From: Rhizobium lentis
GTDB taxonomy: Bacteria > Pseudomonadota > Alphaproteobacteria > Rhizobiales > Rhizobiaceae
Length of the DNA stretch: 64,000 bases
Assembly: GCF_017352135.1 (NCBI RefSeq)
Contig: NZ_CP071454.1
Coordinates: 1,885,001 to 1,949,000 of the forward strand
Direction: 5' to 3'
This document shows positions 18,105 through 26,824 of the stretch, one piece after another (the first letter of the stretch is position 1; each line of letters begins with the position of its first letter). Under the pieces are notes generated by a model that worked only from the letters and a program-made list of their open reading frames with translations, was not told where the DNA came from and did no database searches. The position numbers and the translations under genes are program-made.

Positions 18105-19382
18105 TCAGCGTGGTGTTCTCAACGAATTCGGCGAGCCGTCATTGGCAAGCTCCGGCATCAACTCGGCGATATCGACCACCTCGCCGGTGCGCGAGCTCGT
18201 CAGCGCGGCAATGCCGCAGAGCACGGACATGGCGCCTGCCCGTGTGCCGGCGCGCTGGGCGAGCCTGTCTTCCATATCGGGCTTGAAGATCATGTTGCGC
18301 ATCCGGTCGTCGCCGCCGTAATGGCCGCCCGTGAAATGCGGCACGACGATACGCTCCAGCGCTTGCCTGCCGTTCGGGAAATTGCGGATGAGCAGAATCG
18401 TATCCTGCTTCGGCTCTTCCCAGGGCTGCGCCTCGTACTGGCGGATTTCGATACGGCCCTTCGTTCCGTTGAAGGCGAGGTGATGGCCTTCGATCGGCTG
18501 GAAGGTGTTCAGCGAATAGGAGACATGGACGTTGTTACGGTAGCGGATGGAAACGACCATCGTATCGGGAATATCGATGTCTTCGCGGAAAACGCAGCCG
18601 TCCCGGAAATAGCCGTCAATCTCGGAGGGATCTTCATAGAGCTGATCGAGGAATGGATCGGCTTCGAGATCGAGATAGTAGTCGCATTCCTGCGCGTGCG
18701 GACAGAGCTTGCAGCGGGGTCCGCGGAACGGCCCCTTGCGGCCGTAGTTCTGCAGGTCGGCGAAGGCGGTGACGGACTCGGGGTCGCTGTCGAGATACCA
18801 GTTCAGCAGATCGAAATGGTGGGTCGCCTTGTGCACGAACAGGCTGCCGGAATTTTCCGTATAGGCGTGCCAGCGGCGGAAGTAGTCGGCGCCGTGCTTG
18901 GTGTTGAGGTACCAATGGAAGTCGACCGAGGTCACCCGGCCGATCTCGCCGGCGTTCAGCAGTTCCTTGATCCTGGCGGCGGTCGGCGCGTAGCGATAGT
19001 TGAAGGAGACGTCGACCCGGCGGCCGGTGCGCTTTTCGGCGTCGAGAATCCGGCGAATTTTCTCGATCGAGGTGGTCATCGGCTTTTCGGTGATGACGTC
19101 GATGCCGGACTCCAGCGCCCGCACGATGATATCGTCATGCGTATGGTCGGGCGTGCAGACGATAGCCAGATCCGGCTTTTGTTCGGCCAGCATGGAATCG
19201 ATATTGTCATAGAGCGGCGCGTTGCTGCCGATCATGTTGCGGGCGCGCTCGCCGCGCAGTGAATTCTTCTCGACGATGGCTGTGAGGTCGACATGTTCAC
19301 GCCAGCCGGCAAGCAGATCCTTGCCCCACATGGTGGTGCCGCGGTTTCCGGTGCCGATCAGGGCAAAACGGCGTTTCTCCAT
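18105..19382 (-). CDS. Gfo/Idh/MocA-family oxidoreductase (1 of 3)
   Basis: A 425-aa NAD(P)-dependent sugar or inositol dehydrogenase type. The N-terminal Rossmann fold is MEKRRFALIGTGNRGTTMWG, and the conserved EKPMTTS follows at about residues 100-106. A C-terminal substrate domain contains CKLCPHAQECDYY, a Cys-rich stretch unusual for the family that could bind metal. GCAGGAGGATCATTCG precedes the chosen ATG; a much longer reading frame upstream has no support. It is the last gene of a four-gene minus-strand operon (Gfo/Idh, DUF993, TIM-barrel, Gfo/Idh) that starts under the TetR-type operator at 22662. Confidence 0.85.
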   Translation of the reverse strand: MEKRRFALIGTGNRGTTMWGKDLLAGWREHVDLTAIVEKNSLRGERARNMIGSNAPLYDNIDSMLAEQKPDLAIVCTPDHTHDDIIVRALESGIDVITEKPMTTSIEKIRRILDAEKRTGRRVDVSFNYRYAPTAARIKELLNAGEIGRVTSVDFHWYLNTKHGADYFRRWHAYTENSGSLFVHKATHHFDLLNWYLDSDPESVTAFADLQNYGRKGPFRGPRCKLCPHAQECDYYLDLEADPFLDQLYEDPSEIDGYFRDGCVFREDIDIPDTMVVSIRYRNNVHVSYSLNTFQPIEGHHLAFNGTKGRIEIRQYEAQPWEEPKQDTILLIRNFPNGRQALERIVVPHFTGGHYGGDDRMRNMIFKPDMEDRLAQRAGTRAGAMSVLCGIAALTSSRTGEVVDIAELMPELANDGSPNSLRTPR

Positions 19383-19423
19383 CGAATGATCCTCCTGCAC
19401 GCGTGATGAAACAAATACTGAAA

Positions 19424-20254
19424 TCAGATCTGGCAGCAGCTCCGGAAGCGCTCGACGCAGGTGGCGATCACCTCGTCGGCCGGACGCTTCCACCAGTTTT
19501 CGGCCGAAAAGATCTCCACTTCCTGCGCGCCGAAGAAACCGGCGGCCTCGATCATCCGTCTTATGCCTTTGAGGTCGATGACACCATCGCCCATCATGCC
19601 GCGGTCGAGCAGCATGTCCCGGGTCGGCGCCAGCCAGTCGCAGATGTGGTGGGCGAAGATGCGGTTCGTGCGTCCGGCGCGGGCAATCTGGTTGGCAAGA
19701 TCGGGGTCCCACCAGACATGGTAGACGTCGATCGCAACGCCGACATCCTCGCCGAGCTCATCGCACATGTCGAGCGCCTGTCCGAGCGTGTTCACGCAGG
19801 CCCGGTCGGCGGCATACATCGGATGCAGCGGTTCGATCGCGAGCTTCACGCCCGCGGCCTGTGCATGCGGCAGCACGGCGGCAATGCCATCGAACACCAT
19901 CTGCCGGGCCCCGACAATATCCTTCGAAGCGCCCGGCAGGCCGCCGACCACGAGCACGAGGCAATCGGCGGAAAAGGCCGCCGCTTCGTCGATGGCGCGC
20001 CTGTTATCGTCGAGGTTCTTCTGCCAGTCGGCATCGTTGGCCGCCGGAAAGAAGCCGCCGCGGCAAAGGCCGGTCAGCTTGATGCCGTTCGATTTGACGA
20101 TCCGCACGGCCTCGTCGAGGCCGGCCTTGGCGACCTGATCACGCCAGGGCGCGATCGAGGTGATGCCGTGTTTCAGGCAGATGTCGACGGCCTCGGCAAA
20201 GCCGCATTGCTCGCGGATCGTCGCGAGGTTGATCGAAAGTCCTTCGACCTGCAT
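19424..20254 (-). CDS. sugar-phosphate isomerase/epimerase (AP-endonuclease-2-like TIM barrel)
   Basis: A 276-aa xylose-isomerase-like TIM barrel. Typical metal-site elements are LAIEPLHPMYAADR (Glu), VAIDVYHVWWDP (Asp, His), IFAHHICDW and VEIFSAENWW (Glu). Members of this family isomerise or epimerise keto sugars and often work with Gfo/Idh dehydrogenases, as in inositol or 3-keto-sugar pathways. Here it lies between the DUF993 protein and a Gfo/Idh gene in one operon, so it probably acts on the oxidised sugar. The exact substrate is unknown. Confidence 0.8.
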   Translation of the reverse strand: MQVEGLSINLATIREQCGFAEAVDICLKHGITSIAPWRDQVAKAGLDEAVRIVKSNGIKLTGLCRGGFFPAANDADWQKNLDDNRRAIDEAAAFSADCLVLVVGGLPGASKDIVGARQMVFDGIAAVLPHAQAAGVKLAIEPLHPMYAADRACVNTLGQALDMCDELGEDVGVAIDVYHVWWDPDLANQIARAGRTNRIFAHHICDWLAPTRDMLLDRGMMGDGVIDLKGIRRMIEAAGFFGAQEVEIFSAENWWKRPADEVIATCVERFRSCCQI

Positions 20255-20283
20255 CTCATTCCCCTCTCATTGCCTGCCGGTGA

Positions 20284-21447
20284 TCAGTGAACGCCGTGAA
20301 CGGCAAGCACTTGGCGCATGCGCGCCGCTGCGAGTTCCGGATCGGCGAGCACCCGTGCCTTGTCGGCCAGCCGGAAGAGCTCGGCCAGGTGCGCCAGCGA
20401 GCGCGTGCTCTGTTGGCCGCCGACCATGACGAAATGGTCCTGCAGGCCGTTGAGATAGGCGAGGAAGACGACGCCGGTCTTGTAGAAGCGGGTCGGCGCC
20501 TTGAAGATGTGGCGCGACAGCGGAACGGTCGGCTCGAGCAGGTCGAAGAATTCATGGTTGCTCTTGCGGCCGAGCGCCTCGAGCGCGGCGGACGCTGCCG
20601 GCGCGATCGCGTCGAAAATTCCGAGCAGCGCGTCCGAATGGCCCTCTTCATCGCCGGCTATCAGTTCGGCATAGTTGAAGTCGTCGCCGGTATACATGCG
20701 CACGGCTTTCGGCAATTGCCGGCGCATGGTCACTTCCTTCTCTTTGGAAAGCAGCGAAATCTTTATGCCGTCGACCTTGGCGGCATTGGCCTCGATCACC
20801 TGCAGGCAGGTTTCCATTGCCTTCAGGTGGTCGCCATTGCCCCAATATCCCTCAAGCGCCGGGTCGAACATTTCTCCGAGCCAATGGATGATGACGGGTT
20901 CCCTGACCTGGCGGAGGATGCGGTCATAGACCCTGACATAGTCGTCCGGGCCTTTTGCCGCGACGGCAAGCGCCCGGCTCGCCATCAGGATGATGCGCCC
21001 GCCGGCCGCCTCGACCGTTTCGATCTGCTCTTCATAGGCCCTGATGATCGTGTCGATGGTCACGTCGGGACCGGGCGAGAGGTGATCGGTGCCGGCGCCG
21101 CAGGCAATCAATGCGTCGTTGCGGCCGGCCGCCTCGGCAAGCGCCCGCCGGATGAGGTCGCGGGCCTCAGGCCAGCCGAGGCCCATGCCGCGCTGCGCCG
21201 TGTCCATCGCTTCGGCAACGCCGAGCCCGAGGTCCCAGAGCCGGTGACGAAAGGCGAGCGTCCGCTCCCAGTCGATCGCCGGCATCAGCCACGGATCATT
21301 GTCGGCGAGCGGATCGGCCACCACATGCGCAGCGGCAAAGGCGATGCGCGGAAAGCTCTTGGCATCGCGTCTTTTGAGTTCGATCGGCGTGCCGGTCAGC
21401 GAGTAGGGAACGATCTTGCCGTCGAGGGGAAGATTGATCGTGGTCAC
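20284..21447 (-). CDS. DUF993 family protein (DHDPS/aldolase-like)
   Basis: A 387-aa protein that fits the DUF993 family, related in fold to dihydrodipicolinate synthase-type aldolases. Segments include LIACGAGTDHLSPGPDVTID, GGRIILMASRALAVAAKGPD, EPVIIHWLGEMFDPALEGYW and VDGIKISLLSKEKE; the KISLLS lysine is a candidate Schiff-base residue. A retro-aldol step after oxidation and isomerisation would fit the operon, but no activity is established to my knowledge. Three bases separate it from the upstream Gfo/Idh gene and about 30 from the TIM-barrel gene. Confidence 0.75.
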   Translation of the reverse strand: MTTINLPLDGKIVPYSLTGTPIELKRRDAKSFPRIAFAAAHVVADPLADNDPWLMPAIDWERTLAFRHRLWDLGLGVAEAMDTAQRGMGLGWPEARDLIRRALAEAAGRNDALIACGAGTDHLSPGPDVTIDTIIRAYEEQIETVEAAGGRIILMASRALAVAAKGPDDYVRVYDRILRQVREPVIIHWLGEMFDPALEGYWGNGDHLKAMETCLQVIEANAAKVDGIKISLLSKEKEVTMRRQLPKAVRMYTGDDFNYAELIAGDEEGHSDALLGIFDAIAPAASAALEALGRKSNHEFFDLLEPTVPLSRHIFKAPTRFYKTGVVFLAYLNGLQDHFVMVGGQQSTRSLAHLAELFRLADKARVLADPELAAARMRQVLAVHGVH

Positions 21448-21450
21448 GGC

Positions 21451-22599
21451 TCAAAACTCCAGCGCGGGAACATCGAGCCAGCGGCGCTCGGCCCAGGATT
21501 TGAGCCCAAGCTCGGCAAGCTGCACGCCCTTGGCGCCGGCTTCCAGCCCATAGGGCCACGGCGCATCTTCGACGACATGACGGATGAACATTTCCCACTG
21601 CGCCTTGAACCCGTTGTCGAAGGCCTGCGTATCCGGAACCTCGTCCCAGGTCTTGTAGAAATCGATCGTCTGCGGCTGGTCCGGGTTCCAGACCGGCTTC
21701 GGCGTGTTGACACGGTGCTGGCTCCAGCATTTCGTCAGGCCGGCGACGGCCGAACCATGCGTGCCGTCGACCTGGAAGGTGACGAGGTCGTCACGGCGCA
21801 CGCGCACCGCCCACGAGGAGTTGATCTGGGCGATCGCGCCGCCTTCCAGTTCGAAGGTCGCATAGGCCGCATCATCGGTATCGCAATCATAGGGCTTGCC
21901 CTGCTCATCGACGCGCCGCCCGATATGGGTGGCGCCGAGGCAGGACACGGCCTTGACCTCGCCGAACAGATTGTCGAGCACGTAGCGCCAGTGGCACAGC
22001 ATATCGAGGATGATGCCGCCGCCGTCGGCCTTGCGGTAATTCCACGAAGGCCGTTGGGCGGGCACGCCCCAATCGCCTTCGAAGACCCAGTAGCCGAATT
22101 CGCCGCGCACCGAGAGGATCTTGCCGAAGAAGCCGGACTCCTTCAGCAGCGCCAGCTTGCGCAGGCCAGGCAGGAAGAGCTTGTCCTGTACGACGCCGTG
22201 CTTCAGCCCGGAGCGGCGCGCCTTGCGGGCAAGGTCGATCGCCACCTTCAGATCGTCGGAAATCGGCTTTTCGCAATAGACGTGCTTGCCGGCATCGAGC
22301 GCCTTGGACAGAAGCTCGGCGCGCATCAGCGTCGTGCCCGCATCGAAGAAGATCGTATCGTCGGGATTGGCGAGAGCGGCATCGAGATCGGTCGACCAGC
22401 GCTTGATGCTGTGCTTCTTCGCCAGCTCTTCCATCTTGGCGCCGTTGCGGCCGACGATGATCGGATCGATCTCGAGTTTTTCTCCCGATTTCAGCGTGAT
22501 GCCGCCCTGGTCGCGGAAGGCCAGGATCGAGCGCACCAAGTGCTGGTTGTAACCCATGCGGCCGGTGACGCCGTGCAAGATGATTCCCAAGCGTGCCAT
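21451..22599 (-). CDS. Gfo/Idh/MocA-family oxidoreductase (2 of 3), first gene of catabolic operon
   Basis: A 382-aa NAD(P)-dependent dehydrogenase. It starts MARLGIILHGVTGRMGYNQH, with a GVTGRMG nucleotide-binding loop. YCEKPISDDLKVAIDLA carries the conserved EKP lysine, and GGGIILDMLCHWRY holds the metal/substrate histidine region. GGGAGGAAAAA precedes the ATG; the in-frame ATG at 22638 is less likely. It is transcribed from a promoter with TTGACA at 22702-22707 and an overlapping inverted repeat at 22662-22677. It probably oxidises the imported sugar or a derivative as an early pathway step. Confidence 0.85.
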   Translation of the reverse strand: MARLGIILHGVTGRMGYNQHLVRSILAFRDQGGITLKSGEKLEIDPIIVGRNGAKMEELAKKHSIKRWSTDLDAALANPDDTIFFDAGTTLMRAELLSKALDAGKHVYCEKPISDDLKVAIDLARKARRSGLKHGVVQDKLFLPGLRKLALLKESGFFGKILSVRGEFGYWVFEGDWGVPAQRPSWNYRKADGGGIILDMLCHWRYVLDNLFGEVKAVSCLGATHIGRRVDEQGKPYDCDTDDAAYATFELEGGAIAQINSSWAVRVRRDDLVTFQVDGTHGSAVAGLTKCWSQHRVNTPKPVWNPDQPQTIDFYKTWDEVPDTQAFDNGFKAQWEMFIRHVVEDAPWPYGLEAGAKGVQLAELGLKSWAERRWLDVPALEF

Positions 22600-22661
22600 T
22601 TTTTCCTCCCAGCAATCCTTTGCGGCGGGAGCGGGCATCCTGGCCCGGCCCTCCCAAGCCG

Positions 22662-22707
22662 GTAACTAAACGGTTACTTGATGGCAGAAGAGCGGCGAGC
22701 CTGTCAA
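22662..22707 (-). promoter_or_regulatory. promoter and TetR-type operator of the catabolic operon
   Basis: On the minus strand, TTGACA (22707-22702), 17 bp, then CCATCA (22684-22679). It is followed by the inverted repeat GTAACTAAACGGTTAC (22662-22677, plus-strand orientation). The spacing from -35 to repeat equals that of the promoter at 23564, and the spacer sequences are nearly the same, as expected for co-regulated promoters repressed by the adjacent TetR protein. Confidence 0.7.
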
Positions 22708-22730
22708 TAGCCAAATCCGGCTTTCGAGAT

Positions 22731-23408
22731 TCAGCGCTTGATCGAGGCGAGCGTGACGTGGACGATATGCCTTTCCCAGGCATTGAGATTGGCCGGATCC
22801 ACCAAGTCGCGGCCGAAAATGGTCGAGAGCGTGTACTGGTTGGAAAGATAGAAATAACCGAGCGAAGCGATCGTCAGGTAGACATGCAGGGGATCGGCTG
22901 TCTCGATGAACACGCCCTGTTTCTTTCCCTGCTCCAGCACTTGTGAAAGCTCGCCGATCAGATGCGAATGCAGCTCCTTGAGCCGGACGGACTGGCGCAG
23001 CCACCGGGCGCGATGCAGGTTTTCCGTGCCGAGCAGGCTCAGGAACTCCGGGTGTTGGAGGAAATAACGCCAGGTGAAAAGCGCTAGTTCGCCGATTCCT
23101 TCTTCCGGGCTGCGGTCGCCGATATGCAGCGCGCGCTCGGCCGTGCGGATGCCGACATAGGCCTCTTCGAGCACCTTGAGGTAGAGCTGCTCCTTATCGC
23201 CGAAATAGTGGTAGAGCATGCGTTTGTTGGTGCCGGCGCGCTCGGCGATGGCATCGACACGGGCTCCGCCCATGCCGTTTTCGGCAAATTCCCGGGTTGC
23301 CGCTTCAAGGATCGCGGCGCGCGTCCGCTCCGGATCGCGTTGCGTCGTCCGTTCCGTAGACGGTCGCCGCGCCTGTTTCTTGTCCCTTTTTCCCCCGCTG
23401 TCGTTCAT
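22731..23408 (-). CDS. TetR-family transcriptional regulator
   Basis: A 225-aa repressor type. The N-terminal helix-turn-helix spans AAILEAATREFAENGMGGAR, VDAIAERAGTNKRMLYHYF and GDKEQLYLKVLE. The C-terminal ligand domain resembles the TetR C-terminal type that ends in FGRDLVDPANLNAWERHIVH. It lies between two promoters carrying the same GTAAC(N6)GTTAC-type repeat and is the obvious candidate to bind them. The start at MNDSGGKRDK (GGGGTGGAG upstream) was preferred over a longer N terminus at 23444. Confidence 0.88.
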   Translation of the reverse strand: MNDSGGKRDKKQARRPSTERTTQRDPERTRAAILEAATREFAENGMGGARVDAIAERAGTNKRMLYHYFGDKEQLYLKVLEEAYVGIRTAERALHIGDRSPEEGIGELALFTWRYFLQHPEFLSLLGTENLHRARWLRQSVRLKELHSHLIGELSQVLEQGKKQGVFIETADPLHVYLTIASLGYFYLSNQYTLSTIFGRDLVDPANLNAWERHIVHVTLASIKR

Positions 23409-23563
23409 CGCTCCACCCCTGTCTTCATGCGTTGCGCTCATAAGCCTTCGGCGCGAAATTGTAAAAACCGAATTTGGAAGGGCGGCTCGCTGCAACGGAA
23501 TGCTGAGAGCATATGCCGCCAAAACCGCTGACGCTCTCGACCTCATGCTCTGACCGACACCGC

Positions 23564-23609
23564 TTGACAGGCTTGCCGCTTTGCTCTTAGCTTGTAACCA
23601 ATTAGTTAT
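23564..23609 (+). promoter_or_regulatory. promoter and TetR-type operator of the ABC transporter operon
   Basis: TTGACA (23564-23569), 17-bp spacer, TTAGCT (23587-23592), then the inverted repeat GTAACCAATTAGTTAT (23594-23609) over the expected transcription start. The spacer GGCTTGCCGCTTTGCTC is almost identical to that of the divergent catabolic promoter at 22702. Confidence 0.72.
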
Positions 23610-23668
23610 TTGCGCAAGCAAAACTAGTTGGAAGCGTGTGGAGGCGCTTCCCTTTGGAGGAGGAAAAC

Positions 23669-24955
23669 ATGACTCTACGTGTAAGCAGACGTAATTTCGT
23701 TGCGGGAGGGGCGGCGCTTCTGTCGCTGTCTGCGCTCGGAACCAGTGCCTTGGCACAGGAAACGCGCCTGCGTCTCCTGTGGTGGGGCTCGCAGCCGCGC
23801 GCCGACCGTACCAACAAGGTGTCGCAGCTCTACCAGACGAAGAACCCGGGCACCTCGATCACCGGGGAATTCCTGGGCTGGGGCGATTACTGGCCGCGTC
23901 TTGCGACCCAGGTCGCCGGCCGCAACGCGCCCGATGTCATTCAGATGGACTATCGCTACATCGTTCAATACGCCCGGCGCGGCGCGCTCGCACCGCTCGA
24001 ATCCTACATGCCGGCCAAGCTCAATCTCGACGATTTCGACAAGGCTCAGATCGAAGGCGGCAGCGTCGACGGCCATCTCTACGGCGTCAGCCTGGGCGCG
24101 AATTCGGCTGCAACGGTGTTGAACACCACGGCCTTCAAGGAAGCCGGCGTCGATCTGCCGACGCAGGCAACCACCTGGGAAGAATTCGCCCGCATGGGTG
24201 CGGAGATCACCAAATCAGGCAAGCGCAAGGGCATGTTCGGTATCGCCGACGGCAGCGGCGCGGAACCCTTGTTCGAAAACTGGCTGCGCCAGCGGGGCAA
24301 GGCGCTCTATACCGCCGATGGCAAGATCGGTTTCGGTGTGGAGGACGCCTCGGAATGGTACGACATGTGGGCCAAGTTCCGCGAGGCCGGCGCCTGCGTT
24401 CCAGCTGATATTCAGGCTCTCGACAAGAACGATATCGAAACCAACACCGTATCGCTCGGCAAGTCGGCGGCCGGTTTTGCCCATTCCAACCAGTTCGTCG
24501 CATATCAGGCCATGAACAAGGACAAGCTGGCGCTCACCAACTACATGCGCATCAAGCCGGATTCGAAGGGCGGCCACTATCGCAAGCCTTCGATGTTCTT
24601 CTCGGTTTCGGCTCAGTCGAAGGCGGTGGACAAGGCGGTGGATTACGTCAATTTCTTCGTCAAGAACCCCGAAGCAGCGCTGCTTCTCGATGTCGAGCGC
24701 GGCATTCCGGAATCGGCCGCCATGCGCGAAGTCGTCGCGACGAAGCTCGATGAGAACGGCAAGGTTGCATTGGCCTATGTCAGTGGCCTTGGCGACCTCG
24801 CCGGCAAATTGCCGCCCCCGCCCCCGGCCGGCGCCGGTGAAGCCGATCTGATGCTGCGTAATATCGCCGAACAGGTCGGCTTCGGACAACTGTCTCCTTC
24901 CGACGGTGGCAAGCAACTTGTCACCGAAATCACGCAGATTCTCGCACGAGGCTGA
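23669..24955 (+). CDS. ABC sugar transporter solute-binding protein (family 1)
   Basis: A 428-aa periplasmic binding protein. A Tat-type signal (VSRRNFVAGGAALLSLSALG) ends near ALAQE. The mature protein shows the family 1 pattern WWGSQPRADRTNKVSQLYQ and APDVIQMDYRYI. GGAGGAGG lies upstream of the ATG. It is the first gene of the importer operon (binding protein, two permeases, Gfo/Idh, ATPase) and sits 60 bp behind the TetR-type operator. It is paralogous to the orphan binding protein at 12740, so ligands may be related. Confidence 0.92.
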   Translation: MTLRVSRRNFVAGGAALLSLSALGTSALAQETRLRLLWWGSQPRADRTNKVSQLYQTKNPGTSITGEFLGWGDYWPRLATQVAGRNAPDVIQMDYRYIVQYARRGALAPLESYMPAKLNLDDFDKAQIEGGSVDGHLYGVSLGANSAATVLNTTAFKEAGVDLPTQATTWEEFARMGAEITKSGKRKGMFGIADGSGAEPLFENWLRQRGKALYTADGKIGFGVEDASEWYDMWAKFREAGACVPADIQALDKNDIETNTVSLGKSAAGFAHSNQFVAYQAMNKDKLALTNYMRIKPDSKGGHYRKPSMFFSVSAQSKAVDKAVDYVNFFVKNPEAALLLDVERGIPESAAMREVVATKLDENGKVALAYVSGLGDLAGKLPPPPPAGAGEADLMLRNIAEQVGFGQLSPSDGGKQLVTEITQILARG

Positions 24956-24961
24956 TCCCGT

Positions 24962-25921
24962 ATGAGCAATGCGATGCGCACGCCCGCAGGGGCCATATCA
25001 GTGGAAAGATATCAGGGGGCCGTGGCAGAAGGACGCTTCAGGCGTCTCTGGAATGCCAATGCTCCCGGCTATCTCTTCCTCCTTCCCTGGCTCGTCGGCT
25101 TTTTCGGGCTGACGCTCGGGCCGGCCCTGATTTCGCTCTACCTCTCCTTCACCGACTACGACATGCTCCAGTCGCCGCGGTGGGTGGGAATGGCGAATTA
25201 CGTGCGCATCGCCACGGCGGATCCGAAATTCTCGGCCGCCATGGACGTCACCCTGACTTACGTCGTCTTCTCCGTACCGTTCAAGCTGACCTTCGCCCTG
25301 CTGGTCGCCATGGCGCTGAACCGCGGCCTGCGCGGCTTGACTGTCTATCGCGCCATCTTCTACCTGCCGTCGCTCCTCGGCGGCAGCGTCGCGATCGCCG
25401 TGCTCTGGCGTCAGCTTTTCGCCAGTGATGGCCTCGTCAATGCCGCGCTCTCGCAGTTCGGCATTGAAGGTCCGAGCTGGATCTCGCATCCGAACTATTC
25501 GATCTACACGCTGGTGGCACTGTCCGTCTGGCAATTCGGCTCGCCGATGATCATCTTCCTCGCCGGCCTGCGCCAGATCCCGCAGGACATGTATGAGGCC
25601 GCGAGCCTCGACGGCGCCTCGAAGTTCCGGCAATTCTACAAGATCACGCTGCCGCTTCTGACCCCGGTGATCTTCTTCAACGCCGTCGTCCAGACGATCG
25701 AAGCCTTCAAGGCCTTCACGCCGGCCTTCATCATATCCGGCGGCACCGGTGGGCCGATCAATTCGACGCTGTTCTACACGCTCTACCTCTATCAGGAAGC
25801 CTTCGGCAATTTCCGCATGGGCTATGCCTCGGCGCTCGCCTGGATCCTGGTGGTGATCATCGCGATCTTCACCGCCTTCTCCTTCCTGACCTCGCGCTAC
25901 TGGGTGCACTACGATGACTGA
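24962..25921 (+). CDS. ABC sugar transporter permease, MalF/UgpA type
   Basis: A 319-aa inner-membrane protein with six predicted helices beginning YLFLLPWLVGFFGLTLGPAL. The cytoplasmic EAA loop reads YEAASLDGASKFRQFYKITL and docks the ATPase. It starts 6 bp after the binding protein and overlaps the second permease by 8 bp, so the two subunits are probably made in equal amounts. The substrate is presumably an oligosaccharide or glycoside; not readable from sequence. Confidence 0.93.
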   Translation: MSNAMRTPAGAISVERYQGAVAEGRFRRLWNANAPGYLFLLPWLVGFFGLTLGPALISLYLSFTDYDMLQSPRWVGMANYVRIATADPKFSAAMDVTLTYVVFSVPFKLTFALLVAMALNRGLRGLTVYRAIFYLPSLLGGSVAIAVLWRQLFASDGLVNAALSQFGIEGPSWISHPNYSIYTLVALSVWQFGSPMIIFLAGLRQIPQDMYEAASLDGASKFRQFYKITLPLLTPVIFFNAVVQTIEAFKAFTPAFIISGGTGGPINSTLFYTLYLYQEAFGNFRMGYASALAWILVVIIAIFTAFSFLTSRYWVHYDD

Positions 25922-26801
25922 GATGACCGCTTCCGTCACCGCGGCCAGGCCGCCATCGGACATTACCAAACGCAGCCTGCCGGCCTCGCTCGTTATCCAC
26001 GCCCTGCTCATCGCCGCTTCGCTGCTCATGCTCTATCCGCTGCTATGGATGGTTTCGGCATCGGTCCGCCCGGAAAACGAGATATTTTCGTCGACCTCGA
26101 TCATACCCTCGTCGATCGATTTCTCTTCCTATGTGCGCGGCTGGACTGGGCTCGACGTCAGTTTCGGCCGGTTCTTCTGGAATTCGCTCGTCATCTCGGT
26201 GCTGGTCGTGACCGGCAATGTCATCGCCTGTTCTCTGACGGCCTATGCCTTCGCGCGGCTGCGTTTCGCCGGCCGGAACTTCTGGTTCGCCATCATGCTC
26301 GGCACGCTGATGATCCCCTATCACGTGACGCTGATCCCGCAATATGTGCTCTTCCTCGATCTCGGTTGGGTAAACACCATCCTGCCGCTCGTCGTGCCGA
26401 AGTTCCTGGCAAGCGACGCCTTCTTCATCTTCCTGATGGTGCAGTTCTTCCGCGGTATCCCGCGCGAACTCGATGAGGCGGCGATGATGGATGGCTGCAG
26501 CGCCTGGCGCATCTACTGGAAGATCATGCTGCCGCTGTCACTGCCGGTGCTGGCGACGGCCGCCATCTTCTCCTTCATCTGGACCTGGGACGATTTCTTC
26601 GGTCCGCTGATCTATTTGAACGACATGAACACCTACACGATCCAGCTCGGCCTGCGCACCTTCGTGGATTCCACCAGCGCTTCGGATTGGGGCGGCCTCT
26701 TCGCCATGTCGACGCTGACGCTCGTGCCGGTGTTCTTCTTCTTCCTGTTCTTCCAGCGCCTGCTGATCGAAGGCATCGCCACGACGGGCATGAAACGCTG
26801 A
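25914..26801 (+). CDS. ABC sugar transporter permease, MalG/UgpE type
   Basis: A 295-aa inner-membrane protein and partner of the preceding permease. The EAA loop is LDEAAMMDGCSAWRIYWKIM. Hydrophobic helices include the N-terminal LVIHALLIAASLLMLYPLLW. It ends TGA at 26799-26801, overlapping a possible ATG start of the next gene at 26801, so translation may be coupled. Confidence 0.93.
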   Translation: MTEMTASVTAARPPSDITKRSLPASLVIHALLIAASLLMLYPLLWMVSASVRPENEIFSSTSIIPSSIDFSSYVRGWTGLDVSFGRFFWNSLVISVLVVTGNVIACSLTAYAFARLRFAGRNFWFAIMLGTLMIPYHVTLIPQYVLFLDLGWVNTILPLVVPKFLASDAFFIFLMVQFFRGIPRELDEAAMMDGCSAWRIYWKIMLPLSLPVLATAAIFSFIWTWDDFFGPLIYLNDMNTYTIQLGLRTFVDSTSASDWGGLFAMSTLTLVPVFFFFLFFQRLLIEGIATTGMKR

Positions 26802-26824
26802 TGGCGGCAATGGGAAAGAGTGAC

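Noticed and set aside
20287..22665. A 792-codon open frame on the plus strand
   Set aside because: It runs antisense across DUF993 and a Gfo/Idh gene that show clear family motifs. High GC content removes stop codons from the shadow frame.
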